Of a stretch of 64,000 bases of DNA, positions 44,072-52,774 are shown piece by piece. Every line of letters starts with the position of its first letter. The first letter of the stretch is position 1. The stretch comes from Arthrobacter sp. Soil736 (GTDB taxonomy: Bacteria; Actinomycetota; Actinomycetes; Actinomycetales; Micrococcaceae). The position numbers and the translations under genes are program-made. The notes below the pieces were generated by a model that was not told the DNA's origin, did no database searches, and worked only from the letters and a program-made list of their open reading frames with translations. The stretch lies in contig NZ_LMSB01000001.1 in the NCBI RefSeq assembly GCF_001428005.1, positions 387,555-451,554 of the forward strand, written 5' to 3'.

Positions 44072-44150
44072 CTCGGTCATCATGCAGGCCGGATGGCTTG
44101 GCTGGGGCGCTCCAGATGTCGCCCATCAATGAAGATGGAAGGTAAACCTG

Positions 44151-45497
44151 ATGACGGTTACAAATGAAATCGGTTCGGCCGTGGACTCCACGATGTTGAA
44201 GGAGCCGGCCCGGAACAGCGTGTCCCGGGGCAGCACGCCGGAGGTTCGCGCGACCGTGGAAGGCGTAATCGCCGACATCCGCGAACGCGGAGACGCGGCC
44301 GTCCGCGAATATTCTGAGAAGTTTGATAAGTACGCGCCGGACTCGTTCCTGCTTAGTGAGAATCAGCTGGCCGAGATCATCGCCCGAGTGCCGGAACAGA
44401 CGATTGAGGACATCAAGTTCGTTCAGGAACAGGTCCGCGTCATGGCGCAGAAGCAGCGGGAGTCCCTGACCGACTTCGAAATCGAAACCATGCCGGGCGT
44501 ATTTCTGGGCCAGAAAAACGTGCCGGTCCAGGCTGCGGGAGCCTACATCCCCGGTGGCAAGTATCCGCTCCTGGCCAGCGCCCACATGACCATCATCACG
44601 GCCAAGGTCGCCGGCGTTGAGCGCGTAGCCGCCTGCACCCCGCTGATCCAGGGTGAGGTTCCGGACGCCACCGTCGCAGCTATGTATCTGGCCGGTGCCG
44701 ATGAGATCTACCTGCTCGGCGGCATCCAGGCGGTAGCGGCCCTCGCCATCGGCACGGAAACCATCAAGCCGGTCAATATGCTGGCCGGCCCCGGCAACGC
44801 CTTCGTCGCGGAGGCCAAGCGCCAGCTCTTCGGCGAGGTCGGCATCGACCTCTTCGCCGGGCCTACCGAAGTCCTGATCGTGGCCGACGAGCACGCCGAC
44901 CCGTTCATCGTCGCCGTCGACCTCCTGTCCCAGGCCGAGCACGGCCCCGACTCGCCGGCCGTTCTGATCACCACCAGCGAGGAGCTTGGCCGCAAGGTTA
45001 TCGGGCACATCGACGCTATCCTCGTGGACATGCCCACCCGCGATTACGCCGGAGCAGCGTGGCGCGACTGGGGTGCAGTCCACGTTGTCGCGACCCTCGA
45101 CGACGCGTACGTCCTGGCGGACGAGTACGCCTACGAGCACGTACAGATCCTCACCCAAAACCCCCGCGAAGCCTTGGACAAGATGCACGACTACGGCGCG
45201 TTGTTCCTCGGGGAAGGAACCTGCGTCTCCTACGGAGACAAGGTCATTGGCACCAACCACGTACTGCCCACCCGAGGTGCCGCCCGCTACACCGGCGGAC
45301 TCTGGGTCGGAAAGTACCTGCGGACCGTCACCTACCAGGAAGTGACTAACACCGAATCCAGCGCCTTCTTCGGCGAGCTCTGCGGACGCGCATCCAGAGT
45401 CGAACGGTTTGAAGGCCACGCCCGCTCAGGAGACGTCAGGGCGGCGAAGTACCGCGGCACGGCCCTGCCCTGGTCGGACCACACCTTCGATAGCTAA
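44151..45497 (+). CDS. Histidinol-dehydrogenase-family catabolic dehydrogenase
   Basis: A 448-residue zinc- and NAD-dependent dehydrogenase of the HisD family. Family motifs include VPVQAAGAYIPGGKYPL, AGPGNAFVAEAKRQLFG, AGPTEVLIVADEHADP, the catalytic Glu-His pair in DEYAYEHVQI and the zinc His in GTNHVLPT. It is not in a histidine operon: it lies with an MFS transporter, an SDR and a 3-hydroxyacyl-CoA-dehydrogenase-like protein under LacI-type operators. HisD paralogues in such settings oxidise other primary alcohols to acids, for example HpsN for sulfopropanediol. The sulfopropanediol idea is attractive because hpsN occurs with SDR and MFS genes, but desulfonation genes are absent here. Confidence 0.88.
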   Translation: MTVTNEIGSAVDSTMLKEPARNSVSRGSTPEVRATVEGVIADIRERGDAAVREYSEKFDKYAPDSFLLSENQLAEIIARVPEQTIEDIKFVQEQVRVMAQKQRESLTDFEIETMPGVFLGQKNVPVQAAGAYIPGGKYPLLASAHMTIITAKVAGVERVAACTPLIQGEVPDATVAAMYLAGADEIYLLGGIQAVAALAIGTETIKPVNMLAGPGNAFVAEAKRQLFGEVGIDLFAGPTEVLIVADEHADPFIVAVDLLSQAEHGPDSPAVLITTSEELGRKVIGHIDAILVDMPTRDYAGAAWRDWGAVHVVATLDDAYVLADEYAYEHVQILTQNPREALDKMHDYGALFLGEGTCVSYGDKVIGTNHVLPTRGAARYTGGLWVGKYLRTVTYQEVTNTESSAFFGELCGRASRVERFEGHARSGDVRAAKYRGTALPWSDHTFDS

Positions 45498-45506
45498 GGA
45501 CCGAAG

Positions 45507-46253
45507 GTGACGAATTTCCGCCTCGACGGCAAGAAAGCACTGGTCACCGGAGCGGCCCGCGGACTCGGCAAGGCCATCGCTGATGGCCTTGCCGAGTGCG
45601 GCGCCACCGTCTACGGGACCAGCCGCGACGCCGACAGTGCCCGCCGGATCAGCGAACGGTACGGCACTCCGGCGCTTCCCATCGACATAACCGAGACCGA
45701 TGAGATACGCCGATTCGCTGACTATTTGATGGAGGAAAGCGGAGGCATTGATCTCCTCGTCAACAACGCCGGCGTCAACGTGCCCAAGCCTGCGCTGGAA
45801 CTGACAGCCGAAGACTGGGACACGGTCTTTGACACCAACCTCAAAGGCATCTTCTTCCTGACCACCGCCGTGGCTCAGCACTGGGTAGACAAAGGAATTC
45901 CGGGGGCCATCGTCAACGTAGCGTCGCAGGCGGGAATCGTCGGAATCGAGGAACGGGCCGCCTACGGCACCAGCAAGGCCGGCCTGATCCACCTCACCAA
46001 GATCCTGGCCCTGGAATGGGCGCCGGCCGGAATTCGTGTCAACGCCGTCGCACCGACCTTCGTGCGCACTGAACTGACCGCTTCGACCCTCAGCAGGCCT
46101 GACTGGGCAGCCGAGCTGCTGTCCAGGATCCCGATTGGACGCTTCGGGGAACCGGAGGACATCGCCGGGGCAGTGGCATTTCTGCTGAGCGACGCCGCGT
46201 CGCTCATAACGGGCCACACGCTGGCCGTCGACGGCGGCTACACCATCCGCTAA
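45507..46253 (+). CDS. SDR family oxidoreductase
   Basis: A 248-residue classical short-chain dehydrogenase starting with GTG at 45507, 9 bp after the HisD-like gene. Motifs: ALVTGAARGLGKAIADGLAE (NAD(P) binding), NNAGVNVPKP, the active-site Ser in VNVASQAGIVG and YGTSK (YxxxK), plus the C-terminal PEDIAGAVAFLLSD. It probably oxidises or reduces a polyol or hydroxy acid in the same pathway as the neighbouring dehydrogenases. Confidence 0.92.
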   Translation: MTNFRLDGKKALVTGAARGLGKAIADGLAECGATVYGTSRDADSARRISERYGTPALPIDITETDEIRRFADYLMEESGGIDLLVNNAGVNVPKPALELTAEDWDTVFDTNLKGIFFLTTAVAQHWVDKGIPGAIVNVASQAGIVGIEERAAYGTSKAGLIHLTKILALEWAPAGIRVNAVAPTFVRTELTASTLSRPDWAAELLSRIPIGRFGEPEDIAGAVAFLLSDAASLITGHTLAVDGGYTIR

Positions 46254-46307
46254 CCGCCCAGTGCCTTCGGTCCGGCACGCGGGACCATCTTTCCTAGGAG
46301 CATGTTC

Positions 46308-47273
46308 ATGACAATCATCGATGCCATTTCAGCCACCGCCGTCGTCGGGTCCGGCTACATGGGAGGCGGTATCGCCCAGGTGCTGGCTTTACACGGCTAC
46401 AAAGTCACGTTGGGCGACGTCGACGGCGAAACGGCCGAGCGTGCGCGCGTCCGGCTTGTGGAGCAGGCCCGAGAATTTGAGGCCCGCGGGCTGCTGCCAA
46501 AGGCAGCCTCGGAGGCTATCGAGGGCAACCTTGCCGCCGCCGGAAGCATCGAGGAAGCGGTGGCGGCGGCGGACTACATCGCCGAAGCGGTTCCCGAAGA
46601 ACCCGACCTGAAGGCCAGTGTCCTCCGCCGGATCTCGGCCGCCGCGCCAGGCCGGGCGATCATCGGCACAAATACCTCGGCTATCCCCATCGGAGAACTG
46701 GCCACCTCGGTCGCTGGCCCGGAGCGGTTCCTCGGGGTCCACTGGATGAATCCCGCCCCGTTCATACCCGGCGTCGAACTCATTCCCGGCCCGGACACCG
46801 ACCCCGATGTCCTCGACCTCGCCGAGCAGCTCATCCGCAGGCTGGGGAAGACGCCGGCGAGAGTGGCGGACACACCGGGATTCGTCGCGAACCGGCTTCA
46901 GTTCGCGCTGTACAAGGAAGCTGTCCAGATTGTTGACGACGGCGTCGCTACACCGGAACAGATCGACGCCGTCGTGAGCAACACGTTCGGATTCCGATTG
47001 GCCCTGTTTGGCCCCTTCGCAATCGGCGACATGGCAGGACTGGACGTGTACGAATCCGCATACCGCACCCTCGAAAAGGCATACGGTGAACGGTTCGCCG
47101 CCCCGGAAGCCCTCGTCGCCACCGTCAAGGACGGCAACACTGGACTGAAGAGTGGTTACGGATTCCTGGACATCGACCCTGCCGACCAGGCAGCCCTCCT
47201 GGCCTACCGCGACAATGCCTATGCACGCCTGTCCCAGCTCCGCGCGGATCTCGGTCAGACGCCGGGACTGTAA
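46308..47273 (+). CDS. 3-hydroxyacyl-CoA-dehydrogenase-family protein
   Basis: I use ATG 46308 because AGGAG at 46296-46300 is correctly spaced to it and too close to the ATG at 46302; the product has 321 residues. The N-terminal Rossmann motif is VVGSGYMGGGIAQVLALHGY, the active-site segment is GVHWMNPAPFIPGVELI, and the C-terminal helical domain begins DTPGFVANRLQFALYKEAV. This family includes hydroxybutyryl-CoA, carnitine and L-gulonate 3-dehydrogenases. No other beta-oxidation gene is adjacent, so a hydroxy-acid dehydrogenase role in the local catabolic operon is more likely than fatty-acid oxidation. It ends 6 bp from the convergent gene. Confidence 0.9.
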   Translation: MTIIDAISATAVVGSGYMGGGIAQVLALHGYKVTLGDVDGETAERARVRLVEQAREFEARGLLPKAASEAIEGNLAAAGSIEEAVAAADYIAEAVPEEPDLKASVLRRISAAAPGRAIIGTNTSAIPIGELATSVAGPERFLGVHWMNPAPFIPGVELIPGPDTDPDVLDLAEQLIRRLGKTPARVADTPGFVANRLQFALYKEAVQIVDDGVATPEQIDAVVSNTFGFRLALFGPFAIGDMAGLDVYESAYRTLEKAYGERFAAPEALVATVKDGNTGLKSGYGFLDIDPADQAALLAYRDNAYARLSQLRADLGQTPGL

Positions 47274-47279
47274 CAGTCC

Positions 47280-47993
47280 CTAGAGTGCGGCGCGGGCCTC
47301 GTCGACGTTCAGCAGCCTCCCGCCGAGTCCGCCGTTCTGGTGAAGGTCGCCGCGCATCAGCTCGAGCCGCCCGGCCGCGTCGATTCCGCCGGCTTTGACC
47401 GGATCAAAGCCGGAGGCGCTGATGAGCCGTTCCACGGTTTCGGCCGCGGCGATTCCGCCGGCTTTGACCGGATCAAAGCCGGAGGCGCTGATGAGCCGTT
47501 CCACGGTTTCGGCCGCGGCGTCGTCGTCCGTTGCATAGAACAGAACTGCCCGCCCGGCCGGCCGGTTGGCCGCCGATCCCAGGGCCTCAGCTCCAAGGGT
47601 GCCGAACGCCTTCACGAAGTGCGCGCCGGCGGGGAGCAGGGCTGCCAGGACCGAAGCAGCCGATTGGTCGGCCGGCAGTGTGTTGGTATAGCCGCCGTGC
47701 CCGTCGGGCCCGATGGGGTTGGACGGGTCGATCACCACCTTGCCGACCAGAGACTCTGACAGTTGGGAAATGAGTTCTTTCCCGGTGTCCAGCCACACGG
47801 CGAACAGGACGGCGTCCGCCGCAGACACGGCATCAGCCACGCTCGCGGATGTCGCCAGCGGACCCAGTTCAGCGGCCAACGAGTCCGCGCCGGATTGATC
47901 ACGTGCGGCTAAGGCGACCCGTTCGCCGCCCTGAACAAGGTTGCGGGCGGCCCGGGAACCGATGTTGCCGAGCCCGATAATTGCAGTTGTCAT
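47280..47993 (-). CDS. NADPH-dependent F420-reductase-like protein with 23-aa duplication
   Basis: I use ATG 47993, preceded by GGAGG; the product has 237 residues. The N-terminal MTTAIIGLGNIGSRAARNL motif and the segment KVVIDPSNPIGPDGHG place it in the F420-reductase/NADP-oxidoreductase-like family (Npr/FNO fold), usually about 200-215 residues. Near the C-terminus a 23-residue block, AAAETVERLISASGFDPVKA plus GGI, occurs twice in direct succession without any difference, coded by a perfect 69-bp DNA duplication. The frame is kept. The block forms a helix at the domain edge, so an extra copy may or may not be tolerated. Reaction and cofactor (NADP or F420) are inferred from the family only. 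Confidence 0.85.
   Translation of the reverse strand: MTTAIIGLGNIGSRAARNLVQGGERVALAARDQSGADSLAAELGPLATSASVADAVSAADAVLFAVWLDTGKELISQLSESLVGKVVIDPSNPIGPDGHGGYTNTLPADQSAASVLAALLPAGAHFVKAFGTLGAEALGSAANRPAGRAVLFYATDDDAAAETVERLISASGFDPVKAGGIAAAETVERLISASGFDPVKAGGIDAAGRLELMRGDLHQNGGLGGRLLNVDEARAAL
47382..47519. repeat. Perfect 69-bp tandem duplication inside a gene
   Basis: Copies 47382-47450 and 47451-47519 are identical. Each starts GATTCCGCCGGCTTTGACC on the plus strand and adds 23 codons, without stop, to the NADP-binding protein gene. Confidence 0.95.
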
Positions 47994-48190
47994 ATCAGCC
48001 TCCACACTGTTGATGAAGCAAGCCTATGGCTGGAGGGACTGACCGTAAACGGCGCAATAGCTTGCCGAAATCCGCGCAAGGGACGACGCGCTTCGGGCGT
48101 GCCCGGCGGCCTCGTGCCAGGGAAATGCCGGTGCAATGGTGTAGGTTGCATCCCGGTCAGACAACAATCCCCGGAAAGAGAATCACCCAC

Positions 48191-48247
48191 GTGGCAACCG
48201 ATTACGACAAAGTCCGGGCCGGGACGCCCGCGGGCTGGTTCGCCTAG
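48191..48247 (+). CDS. 18-codon upstream ORF resembling a DUF4193 N-terminus
   Basis: GTG at 48191, preceded by GGAAAGAG, encodes MATDYDKVRAGTPAGWFA and stops (TAG) immediately before the ATG of the lytic transglycosylase. MATDYDxxR is the start of the actinobacterial DUF4193 family (about 100 residues), so this may be a remnant of such a gene. As it stands it could serve as a coupled leader, because the transglycosylase ATG has no good ribosome site of its own. Confidence 0.4.
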   Translation: MATDYDKVRAGTPAGWFA

Positions 48248-49000
48248 ATGCTCCGTCTGAAACGGCTTGCAGTCCTCGCCCTTTTCGCATTCTGCGTCAT
48301 CACCGGTTTCACGTTCTGGGTGCTCCACGTCTCCGGTATGCAGGCCAGCGGGGCCCATCCGCCGCCGCCACAATCGGAGGCGAAACTCGAGGTGCTGTCA
48401 GCCAACAGTGCCGTGGACATCACCCAAGCCACCTTTGACGCCCAGTGGCTCGTCCGGACTGCGGCGCGGACCGACATACCGGTCCGCGCGCTTCGGGCGT
48501 ACGCGGCCGCGGCCGGGGTGGCCAACGCCGCCGCCCCAACGTGCGGGATCGGCTGGAACACGGTGGCGGCCATCGGCTTGGTCGAATCCGCCCACGGAAC
48601 TCACGGCGGCGGAAGCCTGACTGCGGCCGGGCAGGCCGGCCGGCCCATTGTCGGCCCCAGCCTCGACGGCGACGGTTTCGCCGCTATCCCGGATACCGAC
48701 GACGGCGCCCTGGACGGTGACGCTCTCTGGGACCACGCCGTCGGGCCGATGCAGTTCATTCCCTCCACCTGGCAGCTGGCTGGGCGGGACGGGAACGGTG
48801 ACGGAGAAGCCGATCCCCTTAATATCGACGACGCCGCACTAAGTGCCGCCTCGTATCTGTGCGCCGGCGGCCGTGACCTCAGCACCGCCCAGGGCTGGAC
48901 CGACGCCATCTACTCCTACAACCAGTCTGATTCCTACATGGGCCAGGTGAGCGAGCAGGCCAACGCCTACGCCGCACAGGCGGGTCCGGCTTCGTCATGA
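48248..49000 (+). CDS. Lytic murein transglycosylase
   Basis: A 250-residue exported protein. Residues 1-30 form an N-terminal membrane anchor or signal (LAVLALFAFCVITGFTFWVL). The catalytic domain is of the MltB/SLT type: GIGWNTVAAIGLVESAHGTH contains the catalytic Glu, and DHAVGPMQFIPSTWQLAGRD and NIDDAALSAASYLCAGG are the standard following motifs, with IYSYNQSDSYMGQV at the end. It cleaves the glycan strands of peptidoglycan to anhydromuropeptides. The ATG directly abuts the stop of an 18-codon upstream frame. Confidence 0.9.
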   Translation: MLRLKRLAVLALFAFCVITGFTFWVLHVSGMQASGAHPPPPQSEAKLEVLSANSAVDITQATFDAQWLVRTAARTDIPVRALRAYAAAAGVANAAAPTCGIGWNTVAAIGLVESAHGTHGGGSLTAAGQAGRPIVGPSLDGDGFAAIPDTDDGALDGDALWDHAVGPMQFIPSTWQLAGRDGNGDGEADPLNIDDAALSAASYLCAGGRDLSTAQGWTDAIYSYNQSDSYMGQVSEQANAYAAQAGPASS

Positions 49001-49200
49001 CCGCCCTCCCCAGGCCAGCGCCGGATCGCTGATTTCCGGGGAACAGGCTTCGTAGGCGGCCGCGGCGATGGCGAGATCCTGCCATGGCATGCCGGTGGTT
49101 TTGAACACCGCGGGTCGCCCTTCTTGCCTGCGGCCGTCCAGCAGGAAATTTTCAAGCCGCTTGACCGCATCTGCGATGGCGATGGCGGGCTCCAGTTCAG
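48995..49200 (-). pseudogene. C-terminal remnant of ornithine cyclodeaminase/mu-crystallin
   Basis: The minus-strand frame reads ELEPAIAIADAVKRLENFLL, then EGRPAVFKTTGMPWQDLAIA and AYEACSPE before the stop at 48995. This matches only the C-terminal ~60 residues of ornithine cyclodeaminase/mu-crystallin proteins (tvFKsxGxxxxDlxxAxxvYexA). The open frame continues into the end of the dehydrogenase gene at 49236 without a start or the Rossmann core. It is therefore a truncated leftover, not a functional gene. Confidence 0.65.
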
Positions 49201-49235
49201 AGCCGCTAATGAAGAGGGGAGCCGTCCCGGCCGTT

Positions 49236-50408
49236 CTATACCAGGACATCGATCGTGTCGGTCGCTTTCTTCGGAACCTGTCGGCGTAGCTGCATGGCTT
49301 CCAGGACCCGCCTTTGCGCCAAGGCGTATGCGGCTTCGTGCGGTGTCAGGCCGGCACGGTTGCTTTCGTCCAAAACCGCGGTGGTGTTGGCCCTCAGCTT
49401 CGTGGAAATCATGGTGAAGATCTCCGCCGGTTCCACCACGAAGGGGGAGTACCTGGCCGCCATCGAGTGGGCTGCCGCCACAATGCCGCCGGCATTGGCG
49501 ATGAAGTCGGGGACGACGGCGATGCCCCGTTCGTGGAGAATCCTGCGGGAGTTGGGGGACGTGGGGAGGTTGGCCCCCTCGATCACGAGTTTCACGTTCG
49601 TTGACGCCGCGATGACGTCGTTGACGGTGTCTTCGCGAGCAGCGGGGATCAGGATGTCGGCGTCGGCGGTCAGCGCGGTGTCTGCAGGCAGCACCGATCC
49701 GTAGTGGCGGACGCATGCGTCCCCTGCCTCGGCGCGAAGATTCACGAGCCTGGCGACGTCGAGACCGTTCGGGTCATGGACCGCACCGGCCGCCGTCGAG
49801 ACCGCCACGACAGTGGCCCCCAGCTCCACGAGGCGCACCGCCGCCGCCTGTCCTACCGCGCCGAATCCCTGAATGGAAACCCGCGATCCCTTGAGTGCGA
49901 TGTTCCGGTTTTCCGCTGCGGCTTCCGCGGCTTCCGCGACTCCGTAACCTGTGACGCCGAGCTGGTCGTAAGGCAGGCCGCCCAGTGCCCGTGGAAGGCC
50001 CGTCGACGCGCCACGGTCACCAAGTTCGTCGAGAAATATTGCCGCATCCTCCTCGGCGAGCCCCATGTCGAGCCCGAAGACGTACTCCGAAGGGACCTCG
50101 TTGGACAGGGCGCGGGCGAAGGCGCGCAGTATCGCTTCCTTGTTCGGGTCGTTGGGGTCACCCAGGATTCCCGCCTTGGCGCCGCCGTGGAAGAGGTCCA
50201 CAGCGGCCCACTTCCAGGTCATGGTCCTGGCGAGCCGTGCCACTTCCTGGACCGTGAGGCTGGGGCTCATCCGGGTCCCGCCTTTGCCTGTGCCCCGTGC
50301 GGTGTTGTCCAGGACCAGGACGCCCCGCATACCCGTTTTTCGGTCGGAGACGACAACGATCTTTTCCGGGCCCCATTCGTCGATCAGTCCAAATACGCCG
50401 TCAGTCAC
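49236..50408 (-). CDS. Glu/Leu/Phe/Val dehydrogenase
   Basis: A 390-residue amino-acid dehydrogenase of the glutamate/leucine dehydrogenase superfamily. The catalytic region reads TWKWAAVDLFHGGAKAGI with the active-site Lys in GGAKAGI; the NAD domain has VSIQGFGAVGQAAAVRLVEL, and the C-terminal part has VIEGANLPTSPNSRRIL and VVPDFIANAGGIVAA. It interconverts an amino acid and its 2-oxo acid with ammonia release. A LysR gene precedes it on the same strand, and an ornithine cyclodeaminase remnant follows it, so an amino-acid catabolic role is likely. Substrate preference is not determinable. Confidence 0.92.
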   Translation of the reverse strand: MTDGVFGLIDEWGPEKIVVVSDRKTGMRGVLVLDNTARGTGKGGTRMSPSLTVQEVARLARTMTWKWAAVDLFHGGAKAGILGDPNDPNKEAILRAFARALSNEVPSEYVFGLDMGLAEEDAAIFLDELGDRGASTGLPRALGGLPYDQLGVTGYGVAEAAEAAAENRNIALKGSRVSIQGFGAVGQAAAVRLVELGATVVAVSTAAGAVHDPNGLDVARLVNLRAEAGDACVRHYGSVLPADTALTADADILIPAAREDTVNDVIAASTNVKLVIEGANLPTSPNSRRILHERGIAVVPDFIANAGGIVAAAHSMAARYSPFVVEPAEIFTMISTKLRANTTAVLDESNRAGLTPHEAAYALAQRRVLEAMQLRRQVPKKATDTIDVLV

Positions 50409-50589
50409 TTTAGATCCATCCCTGTCTCGGTGCGTTATTAATTCCTAATCAGCTTGGGGGCTGGATCCACGCGGACGCCAGAACCTCAGAGCCACAGTTG
50501 GTGCATCTGGCATAAGCAGTTCTTGCCCTGCCTTTCCAGCGGACGCGATCTGGGACACGGGCAAGGAGCGGGAGTTGGACGTGCCCGCG

Positions 50590-51513
50590 TCAGCGGGCCT
50601 GCACACCTGGCGTCAGGTCCGCAGCCGATCGGGCGGCGACCTTCAAGGCGGCGACGGCTCCTTGAACCGCCGGATTCACAGTCGTTGGCGGGTAGAGGGC
50701 CAGTACGTGCCGGCGGACCTTCAGGTCGACTATCCGCGCAGTGGAGATGCCGTCCGTGTCGATGTGGCCCAGCGCAGGGATGAGGGCAATTCCAAGTCCG
50801 GAGCGGACGAATCCCCTGATGACGTCATAGTCGTCACTGCGGAAGTTCACATCGGGTTCAAACCCGGCTGCGGCACATGCCCGGCGCAGGGAACGCGCCC
50901 CGGGGGTCCTTTCCCCTGTCGATACCCAGGTCTCGTCCTTGAGGTCCGCCAGGGAGATCTCGGCGCGCTCCGCCCGGTGGCCTGTGGGAAGGAGCAGTAT
51001 GAGTTCCTCGCTCAGAAGGGGAGTGGACCTCAGGGCTTTGGGCCAGGCGTGGGGGACGAGGTCATAGTGGTAGACGAGGGCAAGGTCGAGGTCCCGGTCC
51101 ATCAGCAGCGGAACGAGTTTGTCCGGTTCCCCTTCGTCGAGTTCGATTTTGACGTTCTCGTGGGACTGCACAAACTCTGAGAGAGCGAGCGGAAGTAGCT
51201 TTTGGCTGGCCGTCGGGAAACTGCCCAGCCGAACCCGTCCCACGCTGCCCTCGGACATGGCGCGCACCTCGTCTTCAAAGGTGCCGAACGCCGCCAGCAC
51301 ATCCTGCGCCTTTTCCGCCAGGAAGTCTGCCGTCGGGGTGGGCCTGATGCCGTGCGCGTCCCTCTCGAACAGTGACATCTTCACCGCCCGCTCCAGGCTG
51401 GCCATCTGTTGGGAAACGGCCGAGCCCGTATACCCAAGCCGGCGCGCGGCTTCGGCGAACGAGCCGGTCCGGAGAACAACCACGAGAGTTCTCAGGTGCA
51501 GGGGATTGAGCAT
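50590..51513 (-). CDS. LysR-family transcriptional regulator
   Basis: I use ATG 51513 (307 aa), where the HTH begins (LNPLHLRTLVVVLRTGSFAE, then RRLGYTGSAVSQQMASLE); an upstream in-frame extension to 51600 adds nothing conserved. The effector domain starts around GRVRLGSFPTASQKLLPLAL. It is divergent from an amino-acid ABC importer and precedes the Glu/Leu dehydrogenase on its own strand, so it may govern one or both. No convincing T-N11-A site stands out in the intergenic region. Confidence 0.9.
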   Translation of the reverse strand: MLNPLHLRTLVVVLRTGSFAEAARRLGYTGSAVSQQMASLERAVKMSLFERDAHGIRPTPTADFLAEKAQDVLAAFGTFEDEVRAMSEGSVGRVRLGSFPTASQKLLPLALSEFVQSHENVKIELDEGEPDKLVPLLMDRDLDLALVYHYDLVPHAWPKALRSTPLLSEELILLLPTGHRAERAEISLADLKDETWVSTGERTPGARSLRRACAAAGFEPDVNFRSDDYDVIRGFVRSGLGIALIPALGHIDTDGISTARIVDLKVRRHVLALYPPTTVNPAVQGAVAALKVAARSAADLTPGVQAR

Positions 51514-51971
51514 ACGGCCAGCTAACCCCATGCCGGTTGCAACCGCAAAGAACGCGGGGGATCGGGACAGGCTCTCCGACAGCACGTGCAGCGAGGGCAA
51601 GGAGCAGAAATGCGCCCCTGCGGGCCGCAGACCAGGCGTCCGCGGACGACGTCATGGAGTGGCCCTGAAACAAACTGTTTACATCAGGAACGTGCCTGTT
51701 GTTCAGCGCATTCCTGCCTGATTCCGCGTGCTGGCGCGACTGTGGTCTAAGTCTCACACGCAGTGCAAGTAATGCTTGCCCTAGTGCCACAATCGGTCAT
51801 TCTGGATCGCTACCACGGGGCGGACTCGTCAGGCATAGTCGAGCAGATAAGCCGGGCAACCTTCGGACACGGACACCTTGCAAAGGGGGACCCGTCCCAT
51901 CCAAGCCTTGCCTGGGCCTGACCTCCCACGCCCATGTATTCCATGAGCCAACCCACAGGAGCACAGCCAGA
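51514..51971. other. 458-bp divergent intergenic region
   Basis: No gene is supported. It contains the divergent promoters of the LysR gene and the amino-acid ABC operon. The only structure I note is a short inverted repeat AAACA-AAC-TGTTT at 51668-51680. AGGAG at 51957-51961 is the ribosome site of the ABC ATPase. Confidence 0.5.
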
Positions 51972-52769
51972 ATGCCGCCACATATCGAGCCGCCACGTAT
52001 CCAAGAAAAACCCCTGACCAAACCCTTTGCCATTCAGCTTGAGTCCGTTGCCAAGAAATACGGCGACCACACCGTCCTGAACAACGTGTCGCTGTCGGTG
52101 CGGGAGGGGGAGGTCACGGCCATGATCGGGCCCAGTGGCGCAGGCAAAAGCACCCTGCTGCGCTGCATCAACTTTCTGGAGCGTCCGGACACCGGATGCA
52201 TCACGGTCGAAGGCAACCAGATCGATGCCGGCACCAACTTCACGGCCAAGGACCTGGCAGCCCTGCGGCGGAATGTCGGAATGGTGTTCCAATCCTTCAA
52301 CCTTTTCCCGCACTTGAACGTCCTGCGGAACGTCAGCATTGCCCAGGAACGGGTCCTGGGACGCTCACGCAAGGAAGCGGACGTCCGCTCCATGCAGCTG
52401 CTGGAACGCGTCGGCCTGGCGGACAAGGCGAAGCAGTATCCCTCCCGCTGTTCCGGCGGCCAGCAGCAGCGCATCGCCATTGCCCGGGCACTGGCCCTGG
52501 ACCCGCGGGTGATGCTCTTTGATGAGCCCACCTCGGCCCTGGACCCGGAGGTGGGCCTGGAAGTCCTGGCCGTCATGAAGGAACTGGCGGCTGAGGGAAT
52601 GACCATGGTCGTCGTGACCCACGAGATGCAGTTCGCCCGGGATGTCTCTGACCATCTGGTGGTCATGGCCAACGGGACCATCATCGAAGAAGGTGACCCG
52701 GAACAGGTCTTCACGAACCCGGTCCAGACCCGCACCCGCGAATTCCTCCGCGCCGTGCTGGAGCGCTGA
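51972..52769 (+). CDS. Amino-acid ABC transporter ATP-binding protein
   Basis: From ATG 51972 the protein has 265 residues; the open frame continues upstream to 51699 but without a ribosome site or conserved sequence. Walker [11 protein letters not shown]-loop FQSFNLFPH, signature [16 protein letters not shown], Walker [16 protein letters not shown] and H-loop VVTHEMQF identify a GlnQ/HisP-type ATPase. It starts a four-gene operon with two permeases and a binding lipoprotein, encoded without long gaps. Confidence 0.92.
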   Translation: MPPHIEPPRIQEKPLTKPFAIQLESVAKKYGDHTVLNNVSLSVREGEVTAMIGPSGAGKSTLLRCINFLERPDTGCITVEGNQIDAGTNFTAKDLAALRRNVGMVFQSFNLFPHLNVLRNVSIAQERVLGRSRKEADVRSMQLLERVGLADKAKQYPSRCSGGQQQRIAIARALALDPRVMLFDEPTSALDPEVGLEVLAVMKELAAEGMTMVVVTHEMQFARDVSDHLVVMANGTIIEEGDPEQVFTNPVQTRTREFLRAVLER

Positions 52770-52774
52770 GGCAG

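Noticed and set aside
43947..45419. 490-codon minus-strand open frame
   Set aside because: Antisense to the HisD-like gene and covers the operator region; no recognisable motif.
51668..51680. AAACA-AAC-TGTTT as LysR operator
   Set aside because: Arms of 5 bp with a 3-base spacer are too short, and the spacing is not T-N11-A.
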